From contig NC_022792.1 of the NCBI RefSeq assembly GCF_000504085.1, forward strand, positions 1,950,001 through 2,014,000: a stretch of DNA of 64,000 bases. Reading direction: 5' to 3'. This document shows positions 34,800 to 43,182 of the stretch, piece after piece (position 1 is the first letter of the stretch; each line of letters starts with the position of its first letter). This stretch comes from Pseudothermotoga elfii DSM 9442 = NBRC 107921. GTDB lineage: Bacteria; Thermotogota; Thermotogae; Thermotogales; DSM-5069. Under the pieces are notes generated by a model that was given only the letters and a program-made list of their open reading frames with translations, ran no database searches and had not been told where the DNA came from. The position numbers and the translations under genes were made by a program.

Positions 34800-36577
34800 A
34801 GAACTTTTTTGCAGACGTCGTTGTAATCGGAGCTGGCGGTGCTGGTATGAGGGCTGCTTTAGCAGCAAAAGAAACAGCACCTGAGCTCGCTGTAATTTTA
34901 CTGAGCAAAAAACCTCTGGGAAAAGGCGGAACGACAGCCCTTGCCTGCTCGGATAGAATGGCATTTCATGCCACACTTCCCTATACAGCACCAGTTCAAA
35001 ATAATTGGAAAGAACATGCGATGGATATTTATAGGATAGGCGGGGAAGTTTCTGATTACGATCTCGCTGAAGTTTTATCAAAAGAAAGCGCCGGAGCATT
35101 GGAATATCTTATAAATATAGGTGTTCCATTTGTAAAAACAGCTGATGGCAGAGTAGATCAATTCTTGACTGATGGATCAATTTATCCAAGAGCGTGCTAC
35201 GTTGGTCCTGAAACGGCTGTGGAAATTGCAAAAGCACTTCAAAGAAAACTGGAGGAATCATCAGTTCAAATCGTTGAAAACGTTATGGTTTACGATTTCA
35301 TAGTGAAAAACAACAGAGTAATTGCTGCAAAAGCAATTGATATCATCTCAGATGAAATATATCTCATCCAGGCCAAAACTTTCGTACTCGCTACAGGTGG
35401 GGCGGGTGCTCTTTATTCGAAAAATGTTTTTCCCAGCGAGATGACAGGGGATGGATATGCTGCTGCTCTGCGAGCAGGTGCAAAACTCGTAAATATGGAA
35501 TTTATGCAAATCGGCATATGCCACCCTCATATGCTCTTTGCAAGTTCTGGCAGCATGTTTAGAAGCTTGCCAAAAATTGTAGATGAAACTGGAAGAGAGT
35601 TTCTTAATGACTATCTTTCAGAAAAAGATAAAAATCAACTATCTGTTCTTCAATTTAAAAAAGGGGCTCACTGGCCCATTTCCTATGAATCACCAACGAA
35701 GGTTATAGATCTTGCTGTTTACGTTCATAGTTTATGTGGTCACAAAGTGTATCTGGATTTCACAGAAAATCCAGGTTATTTATCAATAAAAGACATTCCC
35801 GAAGAGATACTTTCTTGGAGTGAAAAAGCCGATAGAAAATTATTTTATAAAACCACACCATATGAAAGATTAATGAAAATCAACCCAAAAGTGGTGGAAT
35901 GGCTTCAACAAAGACATATTGATCTTTCGAAAGAACGGTTCGAAGTTCAGAATGCATTGCAGCATTTTCAAGGTGGTGTGAAAATAGACAGAAATGCAAA
36001 AACAAATGTCAACGGTCTTTTTGCAGCTGGTGAATGTGCAGGGGGGCAGCACGGGGCAAACAGACCAGGGGGAAATTCACTTCTTGATACACAGGTCTTT
36101 GGCAAAATTGCAGGCCAGAATGCAGCACTTGAGGCAAGGAAAATAAACTTCGAGAAGATTAAAATTACCAATAATAAAGTAAAAGGTTCCATACCATCAT
36201 ATCAAGCGAGAAATCAGATAAAGGAAATACTTTCAAATTCAGCTTTTCTTGTCAGGCAGCACAGTGAAATTGTAAAGGCTATCAACGAAATTCAATCGAT
36301 AGAAGAAAAAGGTATTTGTCTGGATGAAAATGGAGTAGCTTATATGATTGAAACAGAAAATATGCTGCTGCTCTCGAGAGTCATTCTAACTGCTATTCTT
36401 CTCAGAGATGAAAGTCGCGGACCACATCTTAGATTTTCTCATTTCGACCCACCAGTGATGAATTTCCTGCCGAGAAAAGACGAATGGAAGAAATATATAA
36501 TATTCTGGCTCGATGAAAAAAGAAGATTACATTATGAGATAAAAGAACCTATAAGGCCCGAGGAGGATTCAAAATGA
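34796..36577 (+). CDS. Fumarate reductase/aspartate oxidase-like FAD protein
   Basis: The 593-residue flavoprotein has the N-terminal dinucleotide fold ADVVVIGAGGAGMRAALAA, the covalent/FAD loop KKPLGKGGTTALAC, FVLATGGAGALY and the C-terminal GGVKIDRNAKTNVNGLFAAG followed by GANRPGGNSLLDTQVFG, which places the substrate-binding Arg. It resembles fumarate reductase, aspartate oxidase and APS reductase alpha chains. It lacks an obvious quinone-linked partner; the preceding DHOD-ferredoxin protein could be the electron partner. It overlaps genes on both sides by 4 bases (ATGA). Confidence 0.88.
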   Translation: MKNFFADVVVIGAGGAGMRAALAAKETAPELAVILLSKKPLGKGGTTALACSDRMAFHATLPYTAPVQNNWKEHAMDIYRIGGEVSDYDLAEVLSKESAGALEYLINIGVPFVKTADGRVDQFLTDGSIYPRACYVGPETAVEIAKALQRKLEESSVQIVENVMVYDFIVKNNRVIAAKAIDIISDEIYLIQAKTFVLATGGAGALYSKNVFPSEMTGDGYAAALRAGAKLVNMEFMQIGICHPHMLFASSGSMFRSLPKIVDETGREFLNDYLSEKDKNQLSVLQFKKGAHWPISYESPTKVIDLAVYVHSLCGHKVYLDFTENPGYLSIKDIPEEILSWSEKADRKLFYKTTPYERLMKINPKVVEWLQQRHIDLSKERFEVQNALQHFQGGVKIDRNAKTNVNGLFAAGECAGGQHGANRPGGNSLLDTQVFGKIAGQNAALEARKINFEKIKITNNKVKGSIPSYQARNQIKEILSNSAFLVRQHSEIVKAINEIQSIEEKGICLDENGVAYMIETENMLLLSRVILTAILLRDESRGPHLRFSHFDPPVMNFLPRKDEWKKYIIFWLDEKRRLHYEIKEPIRPEEDSK

Positions 36578-37662
36578 AGAGTAGAGCGATGGTTCTCGAA
36601 AAATTCAATCATCCTCTTGTTCTCAGAAATTTTGATATTCCCAATTTACCCGAAGGAGCAATCCTCGTAAAATTGCTCGCAAGTGGTGTTTGTGGCAGTG
36701 ATCTTCACATGGCAAAGGGTGAAGATCCAAGAACACCACTGCCAATAATACTTGGTCACGAGGGAGTTGGGCAAGTCGTACAGATAAACGGAGAAAAATG
36801 TGATCTGAATGGAAAAAAAATAAAAACCGGCGACTGGATAATATGGAACAGAGGCATAGTCTGCAATAATTGCTTCTGGTGCAAAGTTTCCAGACAACCC
36901 TATTTGTGCCCAAACAGAAAAGTTTATGGAATAAACCTCTCATGCAAAGATTATCCATATCTGCTTGGTGCATACAGCGAATACATGGTTCTTTTCAGAG
37001 AAACTGAGATATTAAAAATACCGCAAATCGACCCGGTATGCCTCGTTACAGCGGCATGCTCTGGCGCGACTGCAATGCATGCGTTTGATCTGATATCAGA
37101 ACCTTTACTCTCAAAAACCGTTGTCATTCAGGGAGCAGGACCACTTGGCGTCTTCTGTGTGGTTGCCGCAAGAACATTGGGCGCATCTCAGGTTATAATG
37201 ATAAGTGGATCTCAACAGAGACTGGAACTCGCAAAAAAAGCTGGAGCAGATATTGTGCTCAATCGGCATGATATAAATGAAGAAGAAAGAACCAAAAAAA
37301 TTTTGAGCATCACAGGTAACCGGGGTGCAGATATCGTAATTGAAGCAAGCGGCAATAGCAAAGCTCTGCTGGAAGGTTTCAGGCTGGTGAGACGTGGTGG
37401 AATGTATATGATAACAGGTGTTGCTGTACCACAAGAATCAATACCATTAGATGTGTATCATGACCTTGTTTTCAAAAACATACACATTCAGGGAGTCTGG
37501 GTGAGTGATGCTAAACATTTGGTACAGGCAGTCGACCTTATTGCAAAACATCCAGAAATATTTGAAAGAATTGTAACACACAGATTGCCGCTGTCTCAGG
37601 CAAATGAAGCTCTGAAATTGATAGAAGAAAGGACGGCACTGAAAGTTGCGATCACGTTCTGA
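36574..37662 (+). CDS. Zinc-dependent alcohol dehydrogenase (MDR family)
   Basis: The 362-residue medium-chain dehydrogenase has catalytic zinc ligands in ASGVCGSDLHMAKG and LGHEGVGQVVQ, structural zinc cysteines CNNCFWCKVSRQPYLC, and the NAD motif VVIQGAGPLGVFCVVAA. It likely oxidises a polyol or hydroxyacid to a ketone with NAD(P). It is the last enzyme of the operon. Its start overlaps the flavoprotein stop and its end overlaps the IclR gene by 17 bases. Confidence 0.92.
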   Translation: MKSRAMVLEKFNHPLVLRNFDIPNLPEGAILVKLLASGVCGSDLHMAKGEDPRTPLPIILGHEGVGQVVQINGEKCDLNGKKIKTGDWIIWNRGIVCNNCFWCKVSRQPYLCPNRKVYGINLSCKDYPYLLGAYSEYMVLFRETEILKIPQIDPVCLVTAACSGATAMHAFDLISEPLLSKTVVIQGAGPLGVFCVVAARTLGASQVIMISGSQQRLELAKKAGADIVLNRHDINEEERTKKILSITGNRGADIVIEASGNSKALLEGFRLVRRGGMYMITGVAVPQESIPLDVYHDLVFKNIHIQGVWVSDAKHLVQAVDLIAKHPEIFERIVTHRLPLSQANEALKLIEERTALKVAITF

Positions 37663-38431
37663 AGAAAAAAACGATAAAACATTTCTTGAAAGCCCGAGAA
37701 AGGTTCTTTGCATAATTGATTGTATTGTTAAAAGCTCAGAAGGTGTGAGTGTCAGTGAAGTAGCGGAAAAATTTCATATGAGCATTTCAAATGCCTTTAA
37801 ATACTTGAAACTACTCGAAGAGCTGGGTTTTGTAATCAAAGATGAAAACAAAAAATACTTGCCGGGTTTCAAACTTGTTGATTATGGAAGTGTCATATTG
37901 AGAAGAATAAATTTGAGGGACGTGGCAAGGCCGCATCTTTTTGAGCTTGCTTCGATAACTAAGCAAACAGTGAATTTAGTCATAAAAGACCACGATCAAG
38001 CCGTTTATGTAGAAAAAATTGAAAGTGCTGAAAGCATGCCTCTGATGTCGCGCGTTGGTATGTCAGTACCACTTTATTGCACAAGTTTTGGCAAAGCTAT
38101 ACTTTCGCATCTATCAGAAAAGGAACTCAACCAGTACCTGTCCCGCGTGACCCTTGTAAAAAAAACCAGTAAAACCATAACAGATCCTCAAAAGTTGATT
38201 TCGCATCTAAAACTTGTAAAGGCAAGAGGTTATGCGATAGACGATGAAGAAAATGAGTACGGCGTGAGATGCGTTGGGAGTGCCGTGTTGAATTATGAAG
38301 GAAAGCCGATAGGAGCCGTAAGCATAGCTGGTTCCAAAAATAAAATGACAAGTACATGGATAAGAAAATACGCAATTCACGTCGTTAACTGTACGAGGGA
38401 GATATCAAAAAAATTAGGATATCAAGATTAA
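37646..38431 (+). CDS. IclR-family regulator of the tct operon
   Basis: The 261-residue protein has a winged-helix domain (SPRKVLCIIDCIVKSSEG, FHMSISNAFKYLKLLEELGF) and an IclR effector domain (YCTSFGKAILSHLS, IDDEENEYGVRCVGSAV). The only available upstream start is TTG 37646 inside the dehydrogenase gene, with a weak AAGGA site. Being last in the operon, it probably controls the tctC promoter in response to the imported compound or an intermediate. It is clearly paralogous to the regulator at 21921. Convergent overlap with the beta-barrel gene is 4 bases. Confidence 0.9.
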   Translation: MRSRSEEKNDKTFLESPRKVLCIIDCIVKSSEGVSVSEVAEKFHMSISNAFKYLKLLEELGFVIKDENKKYLPGFKLVDYGSVILRRINLRDVARPHLFELASITKQTVNLVIKDHDQAVYVEKIESAESMPLMSRVGMSVPLYCTSFGKAILSHLSEKELNQYLSRVTLVKKTSKTITDPQKLISHLKLVKARGYAIDDEENEYGVRCVGSAVLNYEGKPIGAVSIAGSKNKMTSTWIRKYAIHVVNCTREISKKLGYQD

Positions 38432-39585
38432 AACTTTACAGAAATTCCCGCTCTTAAATATATCCTGTTATCCAGAGAATATTGTATGCCCACTAATAAG
38501 AATAACGCCCGATAAACCCTTACCCTTCCTTCAAGCCATAGATTGATTTGCCCACTTTTGTAAGCACCAAGAACTATACAGTAATCTTCAAAATCTATTC
38601 GAGCTCCTACTTTCCATGAAATCGATTCAAATTTCCACTGAGAAAGTGAGATCTTGAAAGGATAAAATTCCGCAAAAAGTGTAAAGTTCTCTGAAATTTT
38701 AGAATAGTCTGAAACTCCAAGCAGCAGATAATAATCAGAATCATAGAGAAATTTTGCACCCGCTCTTAATCCATCTTCACTTACAAGATGTTCTACTCCG
38801 AAAACAAAACTGAGTGGAATTATCACAAGTCCAGATTGTACTACCAGTGAATCGTTCGCCCAGATTGATGCCTCAACAGCTCCACTTATCCGGGAAAAGT
38901 CAGTATAAACATATCCATTCACCTCACTTATCCTATCTGCTGAAGATGTCACAAACATATCTGCAAGTTCATCAACACTCCCAACCATGTAAATATTGTT
39001 TTCGGGGAGTTTTGATACAAGTGATGCTTTTGCATATATTGCAAAATACATAGTCTCTTTTTCTGTTTTCATGGTCGTTATGCATATAGGAGAAAAACAT
39101 TCATTACTGAGCCACATTTCGTTGTCAAACACAGTGGGACCATATGGGTCAGAAAAAGCTATTTTCGTCAGAATCTTATTTTCGTGGACATTCACAGGAG
39201 TGAGTTGAATTCTCATACCAACGCCTGTTCTTAACCCTGTTGTAAAAGAGAGTTCCTCCGTCGCTGCAAATAAAACAGCCGGTTTTCCAACAATAGTTGA
39301 CACCCATGGCCTTGTAGAAATCAATGTTTTTTCATTCTTTGTCCCAAGCTCAAGATTTGCAGTAATAAACGGTGCTTTCATCAAAATTTCCATAGTTTTG
39401 GCGTCATAGATCACTTGAAAACCAAGATTGTTGGAATCCAGTTTTTCAACCTGAATATCTTTTAAGTTTATTTTTGTGGCTATCTCTTCATTCAAACGAA
39501 TTACTTCCAGTTGATAAATAACTACTGTTTCATTTGCAAATACAGCAAAACAGAAAATAAGAAAAGACAGAATCAACATTCTCAT
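38428..39585 (-). CDS. Predicted outer-membrane beta-barrel protein
   Basis: The 385-residue protein has a signal peptide (MRMLILSFLIFCFAVFA) and no recognisable family. The C-terminal half alternates hydrophobic and polar residues in strand-length blocks (GLRAGAKFLYDSDYYLLLGV, FTLFAEFYPFKISL, WKVGARIDFEDYCIVLGAY) and ends IYLRAGISVKF, a terminal Phe typical of proteins inserted by BamA. The N-terminal half is a soluble beta-rich region. I prefer ATG 39585, which gives the cleanest signal peptide, over the longer frame from 39615 that overlaps the secretin gene. It is last in a five-gene envelope operon. Confidence 0.7.
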   Translation of the reverse strand: MRMLILSFLIFCFAVFANETVVIYQLEVIRLNEEIATKINLKDIQVEKLDSNNLGFQVIYDAKTMEILMKAPFITANLELGTKNEKTLISTRPWVSTIVGKPAVLFAATEELSFTTGLRTGVGMRIQLTPVNVHENKILTKIAFSDPYGPTVFDNEMWLSNECFSPICITTMKTEKETMYFAIYAKASLVSKLPENNIYMVGSVDELADMFVTSSADRISEVNGYVYTDFSRISGAVEASIWANDSLVVQSGLVIIPLSFVFGVEHLVSEDGLRAGAKFLYDSDYYLLLGVSDYSKISENFTLFAEFYPFKISLSQWKFESISWKVGARIDFEDYCIVLGAYKSGQINLWLEGRVRVYRALFLLVGIQYSLDNRIYLRAGISVKF

Positions 39586-39598
39586 GACAAACACATCC

Positions 39599-40756
39599 TC
39601 AAAGAATCTCCGCACTCAGAAAAATAATCACTTCTCTTTGACTTTGAGAATCCGATTTAACTCCAAATAAATACCTCAGTAAGGGTATATTCCCAAGTAA
39701 TGGGATGCCAGTGTAACCGTCAGAAGAGTTTTCAACAGTCAAGCCACTTATGACAACTGTCTGGCCGCTCTGTATACGTAGAGTAGTAGATAGCTCGCTT
39801 CTCTTAGTTGATAACGAGCTCGTTGTTTGAGCAGTTGTAAAATGACTTATGTTTGGTGCAACATTTATCTCAAGCTCATTTTTACCAACAACCCGTGCTG
39901 TGATATCAATTCCTACACCAACATCAACTGTTTCGGTTGTTGTAGTCCCTTCCTCGGGTTGCAGAATAATGATCTCTCTCTGGCCCACAAAAAGCCTTGC
40001 CGGCTTGTTTTCCTGAACTATAATCCAGGGATCAGCTTTTATCTTCGCTTTCTGATCCTGTTCCAAAGCTCTGAGTCTTGCAACAATGGTACCAAAAACG
40101 TCTGTCTGAACAGACAATACACCTGAAATCAGCCCAAGAACAGCTGTCCAGTCTTCGTTATACTGTTGATTGGCTCCAAACGTGTAACCGATCTGATCCA
40201 GACCTATTTCTCCCAAATTATCCTTAGAGACCTCTGAGACAACTACACTTATCTTTACCTGCCTTGGTGGTATGTCGATATTTTTTAAATCCTCTTCAAA
40301 CTTCGCTATTATTTGTTCCGGTGCAGTTATTGTTATCAAATTGTTCTCGGTGTCTATTTTTATAAAAGGTTCATAGAAAGAGGGAAGCAAATTTCGAATT
40401 GAATCGACTTTCAAATAAGATGGTTTTATTACTTTCGTTTGAACAAGATAACGGAAAGCAGGGTTTTTTGGATCAGGTGCACCGACAAAATAGAACCCGT
40501 CAACTTTTATAAAAGTATATCCACCCGGCATAAGAATCATTTTCAAAGCTTTTTCGAGTGGTACTTCATTCAGCTCTATAGTGACAAAACCACTGACGGT
40601 AGTATCTGCAATAATTGGCACACCACTTTGAGCAGAGATATCTGCAAGAGCATCAAGTATATAGGTATCCTGAAAAATATTTGTCACAAGAGGCTCTTCC
40701 TCAGCAAGTGATGTTAAAGCTATTAAAAAAACTATCAATATGGAGAACCTTTTCAT
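39599..40756 (-). CDS. Short secretin (type II/III secretion GspD/PilQ-like)
   Basis: The 385-residue protein has a signal peptide, an STN-type domain (about 27-95, IFQDTYILDALADISAQSG), one N1-type domain (about 105-180, VIKPSYLKVDSIRNLLPSF) and a secretin core with AKIKADPWIIVQENKPA, VVISGLTVENS and IPLLGNIPLLRYLFG. Full GspD or PilQ proteins are about 600-700 residues with several N domains, so this is a minimal form. It could form a multimeric outer-membrane pore. No GspE, GspF or prepilin gene is nearby, which argues for a stand-alone or different export route. Its start overlaps the chaperone-like gene by 4 bases. Confidence 0.88.
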   Translation of the reverse strand: MKRFSILIVFLIALTSLAEEEPLVTNIFQDTYILDALADISAQSGVPIIADTTVSGFVTIELNEVPLEKALKMILMPGGYTFIKVDGFYFVGAPDPKNPAFRYLVQTKVIKPSYLKVDSIRNLLPSFYEPFIKIDTENNLITITAPEQIIAKFEEDLKNIDIPPRQVKISVVVSEVSKDNLGEIGLDQIGYTFGANQQYNEDWTAVLGLISGVLSVQTDVFGTIVARLRALEQDQKAKIKADPWIIVQENKPARLFVGQREIIILQPEEGTTTTETVDVGVGIDITARVVGKNELEINVAPNISHFTTAQTTSSLSTKRSELSTTLRIQSGQTVVISGLTVENSSDGYTGIPLLGNIPLLRYLFGVKSDSQSQREVIIFLSAEIL

Positions 40757-42390
40757 TTCTCCTCGCCCCCCTCTAATCTGATCCTCTTTCTCAATATAAT
40801 TGGCTGGCTATCTCCAAAATCTATTCTTGCAACAACTTCATATTCGCCCGGTTGCATTTGAATTGGGAGCATCACCCCATAAATTCTCTCGGCACCTGGA
40901 AGAATAGGCACTTCTCCAGAATAAGAAGCACTGACGAGCCTTTCTGTACTTTCTGGAAGTATTATGCCACTTTCTTCTTCCTGCTGCGGGATAACCTTTT
41001 CAAGACCAACTATTATTGAAGGAATGATGTGATAATTTCCGTCATTTTTGATTAGCACATCGACATTCAAACCATCCGTGGTTGGCTGAATTAAGTGAAA
41101 ATCCGCTGAAAGTTTTTTAACTATGGTTTCATCTGAGCCTACATAAACCAGAAGATTAGCTCCAAATTCAGTTTTTACATTCTCATTTGAAGAAGAAAAC
41201 ACCAGATCGAAGTAATATCCACCAAGAGCATCTTCTGGAGGTTTGGCAATAATTCTCAATTTTCGGGTTTGATTTGGTTTCAGTTCAAATGAATCTGGTG
41301 ATACTTCTACCCAATCAACTGTTTCCTGTCTATCTTCAATCGGAACAAGTTCACCATTAATATCGTATTCAAGCGGGTAAATCGAAGCATTTATCCGCGC
41401 AACCTCGTCTCCTCGGTTCGTAACACTGATTAATGTGCTTCTAAAAGTTCTTGGCATTGCCCTTAATTCTATATTTCCAGGTTCAATATAAAACATCGGG
41501 ACATCGCTTACCTTCGTTTGCTCAACTTGAGCCGCGTCTCCTTTAACAGAAAACTGAGTTTCGACAATAGCAGGTCTATGGCCTCCATAATTAACAACAG
41601 CTTTTGCTATGTAATCTCCTGGAGGAAACTTTCTGGTAGTGATACTCCTAACTTTCACAGTAGTTTCTGGCAATATAACTCCTCTGCCAGAACCAAGAGG
41701 CATCTTTACCAACGTTCTACCTTCTGATGTCTTAATAGTTAACTCTCCTGTTGTCTGCACATGAAGATTGCTCTTGTTTAAAACTGAAACACTGAACACC
41801 GTGGCATCCTTTCCAATCATATTTGCTATTTCAACCAAACTGGGAATTTCGTTTATTTTCTGAACTTCAAAATCAACAGCATACGCTTCTATTCTTCTTC
41901 GCCCTGTTTCCACAGTTAACTCTAAAAAACTCGCAAGTTGAAATTGAAACTGAACTGCAAAACCCACAGCCTCTTCCATAATTTGTGGCGTCTGTTCAGG
42001 AGGAACAATCTTAAACACAACAGCCGCATACCTTCCACCTGCGACCCCACGTGGAACACTCACATTCACAGTAACCTGTCTGCCAGAACCTGGTGAAATG
42101 GTGAAAATTTCTGGATCAACCCTAATCCACTTTGCGGCAGAATATTTTGTTGAGCCAGCCGGAGCAATGTTGTACATTCCGTTGATATCCTCAACTACAT
42201 CTTCCACCTTCGCTTCTATAGTTACCGAATTGAACGGATCAGAATTTTCCAGATAAACCTCGTAGCTGAATTGACTTCCCTGAGCGACTGATTTTGTTAC
42301 AACCAGTGGATCAAGCCTGATATTGAAAGTTCCCTGAGAAAAGATGTTTGTGCAGGCAAGTATCAAAAAAACATATAAAAATTTTTTCAA
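40753..42390 (-). CDS. Secreted two-module Ig-like protein (DUF916/pilus chaperone-like)
   Basis: The 545-residue protein has a signal peptide (MKKFLYVFLILACTNIFS) and two copies of a beta-sandwich pair. Copy one begins FNIRLDPLVVTKSVAQGSQF and contains WIRVDPEIFTISPGSGRQV with PRGVAGGRYAAVVFKI. Copy two begins FYIEPGNIELRAMPRTF and contains WVEVSPDSFELKPNQTRKL with PEDALGGYYFDLVFSS. The pattern (W-V-P-x-x-F-L-x-P-G/N, then G-x-Y-x-V-F) is that of DUF916-type and periplasmic pilus-chaperone-like domains. It may stabilise or anchor the secreted proteins encoded upstream. The assignment is by pattern, not by a search. Confidence 0.75.
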   Translation of the reverse strand: MKKFLYVFLILACTNIFSQGTFNIRLDPLVVTKSVAQGSQFSYEVYLENSDPFNSVTIEAKVEDVVEDINGMYNIAPAGSTKYSAAKWIRVDPEIFTISPGSGRQVTVNVSVPRGVAGGRYAAVVFKIVPPEQTPQIMEEAVGFAVQFQFQLASFLELTVETGRRRIEAYAVDFEVQKINEIPSLVEIANMIGKDATVFSVSVLNKSNLHVQTTGELTIKTSEGRTLVKMPLGSGRGVILPETTVKVRSITTRKFPPGDYIAKAVVNYGGHRPAIVETQFSVKGDAAQVEQTKVSDVPMFYIEPGNIELRAMPRTFRSTLISVTNRGDEVARINASIYPLEYDINGELVPIEDRQETVDWVEVSPDSFELKPNQTRKLRIIAKPPEDALGGYYFDLVFSSSNENVKTEFGANLLVYVGSDETIVKKLSADFHLIQPTTDGLNVDVLIKNDGNYHIIPSIIVGLEKVIPQQEEESGIILPESTERLVSASYSGEVPILPGAERIYGVMLPIQMQPGEYEVVARIDFGDSQPIILRKRIRLEGGEEK

Positions 42391-42412
42391 GCAAATTCAC
42401 CCCAATCCTTCT

Positions 42413-42448
42413 TGCTTAAAAACAGTAGGGGGAAAATTCCCCCTACTG
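42413..42448 (-). terminator. Intra-operon rho-independent terminator
   Basis: A perfect hairpin with 12-base arms (cagtagggggaa and ttccccctactg, 42423-42448) is followed on the minus strand by TTTTT. It lies between the second secreted-protein gene and the chaperone-like gene. Such a strong structure should release most transcripts after the two subunit genes and lower expression of the downstream three. Confidence 0.85.
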
Positions 42449-42468
42449 CCTTTCCTGCTCAATGATTT

Positions 42469-43146
42469 TCAGAAATTATAATTTCCAGTCTCTCCATCAA
42501 TCCATGGCATCTGCCTCTGTAACGTTATTGTTATAACACCGCTGTCTCTATAAACTCCAGCAGAATTGCATTCCACAACCTGGATCATGTTCCAGAGTTT
42601 TCTGCTTATTCCTTCGTGAAGCTCCGCACTGTCTGGTATAAACACAGTTGTTTCATTCATTTCTGCAGCAGCTGCCATCTCCTCAATGCCGCTTGGAAGG
42701 TTACCTATACCGTAAGCGTACCATGCATTGATGTATTCATTGACCGCAGTATCAAACGGATCTGCACCTGGAACAAACGTTGGACTCGCAAAATCACTGA
42801 AGCTGATAACTATTTCACCATTGCTCTGGATAAGGAAGCTGATACAATCTGTTATGTACGTTCCAGGTTTTCTAACATACCATGTCCATTTTGTTCCATC
42901 AATCTGCCAATTAACCCACTGGGCAACCTGAACTTCTGTTTCGAAATTAATTGTCCAGTTGAATTTGTCGCACGAACCGTTGGCAGCTCCACTCTTGAAA
43001 GCTTTCGCTGTTGTTGATGTGCTGTTCATATCCAGTGCAACCCACTCATTCTCCAATAATTGCCAGACTGTCAATTCCTCTGTTGCAAATACTGCAAGTG
43101 CCGTTACTGCAAGAATCGCAATGATAAAAATAAGACCTTTCCTCAT
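42469..43146 (-). CDS. Secreted surface-type protein, smaller paralogue
   Basis: The 225-residue protein has a signal peptide (MRKGLIFIIAILAVTALAVFA) and is beta-rich with many Trp, Asn and Thr residues. Two blocks recur in the 355-residue protein encoded just upstream: WTWYVRKPGTYITDCISF (there AWYIKKPGKYMTNAFEV) and a C-terminal SAGVYRDSGVITITLQ (there SAGIYRNTGTITFTVQ). The latter resembles the last strands of fimbrial or spore-coat-U type subunits. I therefore see it as a structural surface protein. GGAGGGAATTTTT precedes the ATG. No named family is recognised. Confidence 0.75.
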   Translation of the reverse strand: MRKGLIFIIAILAVTALAVFATEELTVWQLLENEWVALDMNSTSTTAKAFKSGAANGSCDKFNWTINFETEVQVAQWVNWQIDGTKWTWYVRKPGTYITDCISFLIQSNGEIVISFSDFASPTFVPGADPFDTAVNEYINAWYAYGIGNLPSGIEEMAAAAEMNETTVFIPDSAELHEGISRKLWNMIQVVECNSAGVYRDSGVITITLQRQMPWIDGETGNYNF

Positions 43147-43182
43147 AAAAATTCCCTCCTTTTCACCCTCCTGGGTGAGATT

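Noticed and set aside
34560-35099. 179-codon minus-strand frame opposite the DHOD-like and flavoprotein genes
   Set aside because: Lies entirely opposite two well-supported genes and shows no family features.
43163-43178. Hairpin between the two secreted-protein genes
   Set aside because: Six-base stem followed by AAAAGGAGGG instead of a U tract, so not a terminator; at most a stabiliser.
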